From positions 1 through 7,279 of the forward strand of contig JBDIBB010000179.1 of the NCBI GenBank assembly GCA_039812685.1: a DNA stretch of 7,279 nucleotides, given 5' to 3'. The notes under the pieces are model-generated. The model did not search any database. It was not told where the DNA came from and was given only the letters and a program-made list of their open reading frames with translations. The translations under genes were made by a program, and so were the position numbers. The first letter of the stretch is position 1. Each line of letters starts with the position of its first letter. The DNA is from JBDIBB01 sp039812685 (GTDB lineage: Bacteria; Acidobacteriota; Vicinamibacteria; Vicinamibacterales; JAFNAJ01). Below are positions 1 through 3,686 of this stretch, in pieces.

Positions 1-170
1 AGCCCGCGCAACGCGGCGTAGCGCTCGCCGACACGCGCCGAGGCCTCGCTGGCGGAGTTGACGACGAGCAGGACCGAAGCCGCGTCCTGCCCGCGGGCGG
101 GGACGGCCGCGCAGGTGGCGACGAGCAGGGCCGCCGCCAGGGCGGGCGTTCGGGACAGGTTGGACGACAC
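1..170 (-). CDS. TIGR03790-like secreted protein, N-terminal fragment
   Basis: Only the first 56 codons lie in the window; the gene runs off the left edge. I read it from the GTG at 170, the only start codon I find in this frame back to about 270. The fragment opens with a hydrophobic segment (residues 10-25, LAAALLVATCAAV) of Sec signal-peptide type, with likely cleavage near ARG/QDA at residues 25-30. A beta-strand/helix start follows: VLLVVNSAS at 33-41, then a helix ending ERYAALRG at 49-56. This 'VLVVxNxxSxxSxxxxxYYxxxRG' pattern matches the start of the TIGR03790 family as I remember it. That family is uncharacterised and is described as restricted to genomes with exosortase. The divergent neighbour is a PEP-CTERM protein, which fits. 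There is no Shine-Dalgarno sequence upstream of the GTG. Gene reality is well supported; the family name is tentative because so little is visible. Cys20 is not in a convincing lipobox. Confidence 0.6.
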   Translation of the reverse strand, partial: MSSNLSRTPALAAALLVATCAAVPARGQDAASVLLVVNSASEASARVGERYAALRG

Positions 171-177
171 GCGCGGG

Positions 178-183
178 AGTGTA
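178..183 (-). promoter_or_regulatory. Possible -10 element giving a leaderless transcript
   Basis: On the minus strand, TACACT lies 7 bases before the GTG at 170 and matches TATAAT at four of six positions. Transcription from it would start at or next to the GTG. That would explain the missing Shine-Dalgarno sequence. I see no clear -35 box, so this is weak. Confidence 0.2.
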
Positions 184-335
184 GCGCAGCGCGCCAGTTG
201 CTGCGGCGAGGTGCCACCGGCGCGGCGGCGGTCAGCACCCGACGCGATGTCCAGCCAGGACGCCGCCGGCCGGTGTCGAGCCGGGCCCGGACGCGCCGCG
301 ACGACCACACTTCGGGCTGGATTCAGCAAAGTTCG

Positions 336-353
336 CATTTCTGGCGACAAATG
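336..353. promoter_or_regulatory. Short dyad, possible activator site
   Basis: CATTT at 336-340 and AAATG at 349-353 form a perfect 5-base inverted repeat with an 8-base spacer, inside the AT-rich patch. Its centre is about 100 bases upstream of the candidate -24 element at 446, a typical distance for an upstream activator site of a sigma-54 promoter. A dyad this short is easily found by chance, so the role is inference. Confidence 0.2.
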
Positions 354-443
354 TTTTCTTCCAACGGAACTATCCGGACTAGCTCAGCCACCCCGCGCGG
401 CCTGGGCAAGCGGCGGATCTGGATGGATCCCCTCTGACGGGAG

Positions 444-460
444 TTGGCGCGAGTGTTGAA
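444..460 (+). promoter_or_regulatory. Sigma-54-like -24/-12 promoter candidate
   Basis: TTGGCGCG (444-451), AGTG (452-455) and TTGAA (456-460) align with the sigma-54 consensus TGGCACG-N4-TTGCW with correct spacing, matching 10 of 12 defined positions. The mismatches are G for A in the -24 block and A for C in the -12 GC pair; the second matters because that pair is usually conserved. Transcription would begin near 471. That removes part or all of the GAGAGG sequence (466-471) in front of ATG 479 and would favour the downstream GTG 512 as the translation start. Confidence 0.3.
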
Positions 461-478
461 TAGACGAGAGGCCGAGAC

Positions 479-1192
479 ATGATGCGACCGGATAGACCAC
501 GGGGGGAACAAGTGAAGCGATTCGTGATGGGGATGACAGTGGCGCTTGCCGTGGCGGCTCTGCCGGCACTGGCATCCGCCGATCTGGTGGACGTGATCGC
601 CACTGGCGACAAGGTGAAGCTCGCCGACGAACCCGGCGCCAACGCCACCTCCGGCACCGGGACCGGGGGCGCGTTTCGCCTGACCACGCAGAACAGCCCG
701 ACTGACAGTTGGGTCACGTTCTGCCTCGAGGTCACCGAGACGTTCACCTACAACACGTCTTATTACGTGAAGGTGAACTCGGGGGCGATGAACGGCGGCG
801 CCGGCGGCGCGGTCAACGGCTTCGATCCGCTCGACAACAGGACGGCCTTTGCCTACTGGACCTACCGGCAGCAGCTCGAAGGGCTGCCCACCGGAACGAG
901 CTGGGCGGGCGCCGACATGCAGTACTACATCTGGTTCATGGAGCAGGAGCTGCCGACGCTCAAGGGCAGCTCGTCGGCGATCGACACGTGGGTGAACGCC
1001 AACATCGACAACTGGCAGAACAACGGCCAGGTGGTGGTGCTGAACCTGTACGACTCGATGGACCGCAACGGCAACTTCTCCGGCAACCGGCAGGATCAGC
1101 TGGCCCTCGGCCCGGTCCAGGTGCCCGAGCCGGCCTCGATGCTGCTGCTCGGCCTCGGCCTGCTCGGCGTGGCCACGCGGATTCGGCGGTAG
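479..1192 (+). CDS. PEP-CTERM sorting domain-containing secreted protein
   Basis: This 237-residue protein has an N-terminal Sec signal peptide (core about 16-34, likely cleavage ALASA/DL after residue 34) and a textbook PEP-CTERM tail at 215-237. The tail is VPEPAS, then a Leu/Gly-rich membrane segment (221-232), then the basic end RIRR. Such tails are recognised by exosortase, which cleaves and anchors or releases the protein at the cell surface. The ~180-residue mature body is Gly/Asn/Ser-rich. It carries FCLE at 81-84, with its only cysteine, and a QYYIWFMEQE stretch. This layout recurs in PEP-CTERM proteins of unknown function, as I recall them. Start choice: ATG 479 has GAGAGG at 466-471. 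GTG 512 (codon 12, before KRF) has GGGGGGA at 501-507 and gives a more compact signal peptide. No exosortase gene is in the window. The gene ends before the terminator at 1304-1335. It could be an adhesin or matrix protein, but nothing shows a specific role. Confidence 0.93.
   Translation: MMRPDRPRGEQVKRFVMGMTVALAVAALPALASADLVDVIATGDKVKLADEPGANATSGTGTGGAFRLTTQNSPTDSWVTFCLEVTETFTYNTSYYVKVNSGAMNGGAGGAVNGFDPLDNRTAFAYWTYRQQLEGLPTGTSWAGADMQYYIWFMEQELPTLKGSSSAIDTWVNANIDNWQNNGQVVVLNLYDSMDRNGNFSGNRQDQLALGPVQVPEPASMLLLGLGLLGVATRIRR
501..507 (+). promoter_or_regulatory. Purine-rich RBS candidate for GTG 512
   Basis: GGGGGGA ends 4 bases before GTG 512. It competes with GAGAGG (466-471) in front of ATG 479. 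If transcription starts near 471 as the sigma-54-like element predicts, only this site would be fully present in the mRNA. Confidence 0.35.
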
Positions 1193-1202
1193 CGGTTCGT
1201 TT

Positions 1203-1286
1203 CGGTTCAGGCCGGCACGGGCCCGAAGGCTCCTGGCCCATCCAGGCGGACCGCCCGCCTCATCGTCCGGCGGTCGTCTGAACCGG
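1203..1286 (+). other. Structured 3' untranslated segment
   Basis: Downstream of the PEP-CTERM stop, CGGTTCAG (1203-1210) is the exact reverse complement of CTGAACCG (1278-1285). G-T and C-G pairs (1211/1277, 1212/1276) can extend this outer stem. Enclosed are a CCTGG/CCAGG hairpin (1232-1236 with 1242-1246) and a GACCGCC/GGCGGTC hairpin (1249-1255 with 1269-1275). The nested layout resembles a multi-branched RNA. High GC makes chance pairing easy, and I recognise no known RNA family. Confidence 0.25.
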
Positions 1287-1303
1287 TTCCCGGCTCTCTC
1301 TCG

Positions 1304-1335
1304 CGAGGCGGCCCTTCCCACGAAGGGCCGCCTCG
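1304..1335 (+). terminator. Hairpin terminator after the PEP-CTERM gene
   Basis: The arms at 1304-1317 and 1322-1335 are a perfect 14-base inverted repeat (CGAGGCGGCCCTTC with its complement) around a 4-base loop, CCAC. On the plus strand only a short T-containing tail follows (GTGTTT at 1338-1343). The stem is strong and the position, 112 bases past the stop, suits the transcript end. The weak T-run leaves some doubt about classical intrinsic termination. Confidence 0.65.
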
Positions 1336-1438
1336 TCGTGTTTCCAGGCGACGCCGACGCGTTCAGCCCACGCCCGCGGGCTCATTCCCCGCCGCCGTAC
1401 CACAGAACCGATCCGGACCGGCACGCGCCCGTACACGA

Positions 1439-1475
1439 CAACGCGCGCGGCGACACGGGGTCGCCGCGCGCGTTG
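1439..1475 (-). terminator. Hairpin downstream of the 80-residue gene
   Basis: The arms at 1439-1454 and 1460-1475 are a perfect 16-base inverted repeat (CAACGCGCGCGGCGAC with its complement) with a 5-base loop. It starts 28 bases beyond the stop of the minus-strand gene at 1503. Nothing else in the convergent gap explains it. No T-run follows on the minus strand (TCGTGTACG), so it may work as a terminator, an mRNA 3'-end stabiliser, or both. Confidence 0.55.
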
Positions 1476-1502
1476 CCGACACGATCGGCCGGCGCCAGGC
1501 CG

Positions 1503-1745
1503 TCAGGACATCGACCGCGGACGCAGCACCGACGCCAGGGCCGGACCCAGCCGCCCCTGATCGAGCGCCGCGGCCTCCTCGTCGCCGGTGTGCACGTGCT
1601 GATAGACCGTGCTGCTCCCGGTCTCGATTCGCAGCGTGTAGGCAATCGGGAACTGATCGAGGATGGCGGTGACGGCCCTCAGCACCGAGGGCGCCAGCCG
1701 GTCTTCATCCTCCGGCGTCAGCGACGAGACGAAACGGATGTTCAT
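1503..1745 (-). CDS. Small conserved-looking protein of unknown function (80 aa)
   Basis: The frame reads from ATG 1745 to TGA at 1505-1503, giving 80 residues. It opens MNIRFVSSLTPEDEDRLAP and continues with a predicted helix (about 13-30, AVTAILDQF) and a strand-like segment, AYTLRIET (35-42). A YQHVH motif sits at 48-52 and an acidic/alanine stretch at 54-61. The mixed, soluble-protein composition differs from the Arg/Pro-rich shadow frames around it. I do not recognise a named family, though small proteins with an 'RF-SSLTPEDE' start seem familiar from Acidobacteriota. There is no signal peptide or membrane segment, so it is probably cytoplasmic. The frame stays open upstream to about 1961, but that extension (Cys/Arg/Pro-rich) looks non-coding. 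The upstream purine run GGGGG at about 1755-1759 is a poor RBS. It is monocistronic, convergent with the PEP-CTERM gene and divergent from the activator gene. Confidence 0.7.
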   Translation of the reverse strand: MNIRFVSSLTPEDEDRLAPSVLRAVTAILDQFPIAYTLRIETGSSTVYQHVHTGDEEAAALDQGRLGPALASVLRPRSMS

Positions 1746-1812
1746 GGACGCACCAGCCCCCTGTCCAGCGCGGTTCAAGCGCCAGACCCGACTGCAAACG
1801 GTGTTCCTCCGG

Positions 1813-1857
1813 CTCACGCATTGGAATTTGCGATGTTCGGGCCGATTACAATGTGAG
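1813..1857. promoter_or_regulatory. Long interrupted dyad in the divergent promoter region
   Basis: CTCAC-gc-ATTG (1813-1823) is mirrored by CAATGTGAG (1849-1857): nine pairable positions with a 2-base bulge and a 25-base centre. It lies in the only AT-rich patch of the 277-base gap between the divergent genes. It overlaps TACAAT (1847-1852), which resembles a rightward -10, though the TTGGAA at 1821-1826 is 20 bases away and so badly spaced as a -35. It could be an operator for either flanking gene or an RNA hairpin; I cannot tell which. Confidence 0.3.
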
Positions 1858-1970
1858 GCATGCTGTCGAGGCGCGGTGACGGAGGTATAAAGTCGCGTTG
1901 CACAAGGCTTTCTCACGCACGGAGAGCCGGCAGCTGCGTCGCCCGCGCGCCCTTGGCGCACCGCTCACCC

Positions 1971-2000
1971 TTGACTTCTCGACGGGCACGCCCCTACGCT
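1971..2000 (+). promoter_or_regulatory. Sigma-70-type promoter candidate for the activator gene
   Basis: TTGACT (1971-1976; five of six -35 positions) is followed after 18 bases by TACGCT (1995-2000; three of six -10 positions). Transcription would start near 2007, giving a ~16-base leader to ATG 2023. No Shine-Dalgarno sequence is evident in that leader. A second AT-rich hexamer, TATAAA at 1886-1891, lacks a good -35. Confidence 0.35.
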
Positions 2001-2022
2001 GGCTTCCCCTGACGGCATCGCG

Positions 2023-3177
2023 ATGAGCTCCCTGGCCTCTGACGCGTCGCCCTCGCTGCTCGGCACCAGCCCGGCCATCCGCGCCCTGGACGCCGACGTC
2101 ACGGCGGCTGCCCGCTCGCTGGCCAAGGTGCTCATCACGGGTGAAAGCGGCGCCGGCAAGGAAGTGGTCGCCAGGCTCATCCACGAGCGCGGCCTCCGCC
2201 GGCACATGCCGCTGGTCACCATCAACTGCGCCGGTGTGCCCGACACGCTGCTCGAGTCGGAACTCTTCGGTCACGTCCGCGGCAGCTTCACCGGCGCCTA
2301 CCGCGACAAGCCGGGCCTGCTGGAATCGGCCAACGGCGGCACGGTCTTCCTCGACGAGATCGGCGAGATGAGCCTGCGGATGCAGGCCCTGCTGCTGCGC
2401 TTCCTCGAGACGGGCGAGATCCAGCGCATCGGCGACGAGCGCGAGGGCGTGCGGGTGAACGTCCGGGTGATGTGCGCCACCAACCGCCTGCTGCCGGATC
2501 GGGTCGCCCGCGGCGAGTTCCGCGAAGATCTCTACTACCGCCTCAACGTCGTCCACCTGCGCGTGCCGGCACTGCGCGACCGGCCCGAGGACATCCCGCT
2601 GCTGCTCGAGCACTTCGTGCGCGAGTTCGTGGATCGCCACGGCGTGCCACGCCCCGTGCTGGCGGACGAGGCGCGGGCGCGCCTGCTGCTGCACGGCTGG
2701 CCGGGCAACGTCCGCGAGCTGCGCAACGTAGTGGAGCGGCTGGTCGTGCGGGCCCATGGCGGCCCGGTGCGGCTGGCCGACCTCCCCGCCGAACTGCTGG
2801 ATTCGCTCCACACGGCGCCCGATCCGACATCGCCGGGCGCGGCGGCGGCCTCCCCGCTGGAAGCCCTCACCGACGCGGTGGCCCGCGACCTGTGCGCCCG
2901 CATCTCGTCGGGCCAGACCACGTTCTGGGCCGCGGCGCACGACCCCTTCATGACGCGCGATCTCACGCGCGACGTGCTGCGCCGCCTCATGCTGCTCGCG
3001 CTGCAGCAGACCGGCGGCCAGTATTCGGGCCTGTGCGCCCTCTTCCACATGAAGCGGGAAGAAGTGAAGCGGCTCATGAACTTCCTCCGCCGGCACCAGT
3101 GCCTGGTGTCGATTTCCACGGCGCCCCCCACGGCGCCCCCCACGCCTGCCCCGGAACGGCGAACCGACGTCGCCTGA
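2023..3177 (+). CDS. Receiver-less sigma-54-dependent transcriptional activator (NtrC-type AAA+)
   Basis: This 384-residue bacterial enhancer-binding protein uses ATP hydrolysis to open sigma-54 RNA polymerase promoters. The AAA+ domain starts almost at once (LLGTSPAIRAL, 12-22). It carries Walker A GESGAGKE (40-47), the sigma-54-contacting loop GSFTGA (87-92, Ser for the usual first Ala), Walker B GGTVFLDEIGE (105-115), the arginine-finger region FREDLYYRLN (166-175) and the sensor II motif WPGNVREL (226-233). No N-terminal receiver, GAF or PAS domain is present. A TGA at 1972 closes the frame upstream, so ATG 2023 is the first possible start. The C-terminal part (279-364) is not a standard Fis helix-turn-helix. 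A helical segment containing FWAAAHDPFMTRDLTRD (301-317) precedes a Fis-like ALQQTGGQYSGLCALF (326-341) and a basic KRLMNFLRRH (349-358). The tail is Ala/Pro/Thr-rich. The next gene is a lone receiver protein 14 bases downstream, so the two probably form one operon and may act as a split two-component regulator. Its targets are unknown. Confidence 0.93.
   Translation: MSSLASDASPSLLGTSPAIRALDADVTAAARSLAKVLITGESGAGKEVVARLIHERGLRRHMPLVTINCAGVPDTLLESELFGHVRGSFTGAYRDKPGLLESANGGTVFLDEIGEMSLRMQALLLRFLETGEIQRIGDEREGVRVNVRVMCATNRLLPDRVARGEFREDLYYRLNVVHLRVPALRDRPEDIPLLLEHFVREFVDRHGVPRPVLADEARARLLLHGWPGNVRELRNVVERLVVRAHGGPVRLADLPAELLDSLHTAPDPTSPGAAAASPLEALTDAVARDLCARISSGQTTFWAAAHDPFMTRDLTRDVLRRLMLLALQQTGGQYSGLCALFHMKREEVKRLMNFLRRHQCLVSISTAPPTAPPTPAPERRTDVA
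3118..3141 (+). repeat. 12-base tandem duplication in the activator tail
   Basis: ACGGCGCCCCCC occurs twice back to back (3118-3129, 3130-3141). It encodes TAPPTAPP in the disordered C-terminal tail of the activator and keeps the frame. It looks like a slippage duplication, and copy number may vary between strains. Confidence 0.8.
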
Positions 3178-3183
3178 AAGAGG
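3177..3183 (+). promoter_or_regulatory. Ribosome binding site of the response regulator
   Basis: AAAGAGG ends 8 bases before ATG 3192 and begins on the last base of the activator's TGA. It fixes the response-regulator start and supports translation of both genes from one mRNA. Confidence 0.65.
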
Positions 3184-3191
3184 CCCCGCCC

Positions 3192-3554
3192 ATGGCCGCA
3201 CCCCGCATCCTCGTGGTGGACGATGAGCCGGCCGTGCTCGACATGCTGGCGTGGGGCATCAGGCGCGGCGGCTACGAGGTGGTGGCGGTGGCGCGCTTCG
3301 AGGACGCCCGGCGCGCGATCGTCGAGGATCCGCCCGAGGCGCTGGTCACCGACGTGCGCCTGGGCTTCTTCAACGGCCTGCAACTGGCCCTGCTGATGCG
3401 CGACGCCCGCCCCGATGCGCCCATCATCGTGCTCTCCGGCTTCGACGATCCCACGCTGCGCAGGGAGGCCGAACGGCTGGGCGGCGTCTACTACACGAAA
3501 CCGGTGCCGTCGGAGACGCTGGTCGGCTACCTGCGCGATCGCCTCGGCGCGTGA
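3192..3554 (+). CDS. Stand-alone receiver-domain response regulator
   Basis: This 120-residue protein consists of one CheY-like receiver domain and nothing else. The visible signature residues are the acidic pair D10/D11 (LVVDDE, 7-12), the phospho-accepting D54 (TDVRL, 53-57), S82 (IIVLSGFDD, 78-86), Y101, and K103-P104 (YYTKPVP). All positions needed for phosphorylation and switching are present, so it should be phosphorylatable by a histidine kinase; none is encoded in the window. The frame is open for a long way upstream, but only ATG 3192 has a good RBS and the receiver begins right there. The gene lies 14 bases after the receiver-less activator, so the two are very likely co-transcribed. 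The natural inference is that it signals to that activator by protein contact. It could also serve another partner, such as a phosphorelay or motility component. Confidence 0.93.
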   Translation: MAAPRILVVDDEPAVLDMLAWGIRRGGYEVVAVARFEDARRAIVEDPPEALVTDVRLGFFNGLQLALLMRDARPDAPIIVLSGFDDPTLRREAERLGGVYYTKPVPSETLVGYLRDRLGA

Positions 3555-3578
3555 GCGACGGCCGGCGGCACACGCGCC
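3546..3578 (+). other. Stem-loop spanning the response-regulator stop codon
   Basis: GGCGCGTG (3546-3553) is the exact complement of CACGCGCC (3571-3578), with a 17-base loop that contains a further GCCGGC palindrome. No T-run follows, so it is a weak terminator candidate at best. It might partly separate the regulator operon from the large downstream gene. Confidence 0.25.
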
Positions 3579-3606
3579 CGGACCGACGCCTGACTCCCAC
3601 GTCACA

Positions 3607-3626
3607 GCAGAGGCTGCCAGCCGATG
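3607..3626 (+). promoter_or_regulatory. RBS and alternative upstream start of the giant protein
   Basis: GCAGAGG (3607-3613) lies 10 bases before ATG 3624, which is in frame with ATG 3687 and would add 21 mostly Pro/Arg/Thr residues ahead of the signal peptide. ATG 3687 has no comparable RBS. TGA at 3591-3593 closes the frame further upstream. RBS logic favours 3624; signal-peptide shape favours 3687. Confidence 0.4.
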
Positions 3627-3686
3627 GATGCCCCGGTCGTCCGCACCCCACCGACGCCCGCGCCCGGCCGCCCCCTCGGAACCCGC

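Larger units (their letters stand above)
171..478. other. Divergent intergenic region with AT-rich patch
   Basis: This 308-base region separates the minus-strand TIGR03790-like gene from the plus-strand PEP-CTERM gene. The left half (171-310) is GC-rich with nothing recognisable beyond the possible -10. Bases 321-375 are clearly richer in A and T than the surroundings, which suits regulatory DNA. The right part holds a sigma-54-like element (444-460) and a short GGATC/GATCC inverted repeat (415-419 with 426-430). Open frames crossing this region on either strand have no credible start, RBS or protein features. Confidence 0.6.

Noticed and set aside
199..216. TGGCAC on the minus strand upstream of the TIGR03790-like gene
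   Set aside because: The -24 block is perfect, but the GC of the -12 block is one base too close and its preceding TT is missing.
58..459. A 133-codon plus-strand open frame at the left edge
   Set aside because: It overlaps the antisense signal-peptide gene and the intergenic AT-rich patch; the product is Arg/Ala/Ser-rich with no RBS or domain.
323..1321. A 332-codon open frame on the minus strand over the PEP-CTERM gene
   Set aside because: It is antisense to a gene with a clear signal peptide and PEP-CTERM tail, runs through the terminator hairpin, and has shadow-like composition.
1746..1961. A 72-codon N-terminal extension of the 80-residue minus-strand protein
   Set aside because: The extension is Cys/Arg/Pro-rich, crosses the AT-rich promoter-like patch and the dyad, and has no convincing RBS; ATG 1745 starts the protein-like segment.
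1954..1969. Sigma-54-like TTGGCGCA upstream of the activator gene
   Set aside because: The -24-like block is good, but at the correct spacing the -12 block reads CACC and lacks the GC pair.
1846..3201. A 451-codon open frame on the minus strand over the activator gene
   Set aside because: It is antisense to the AAA+ activator whose motifs are unmistakable; the composition is Arg/Gly/Ala/His-rich and no motif is visible.
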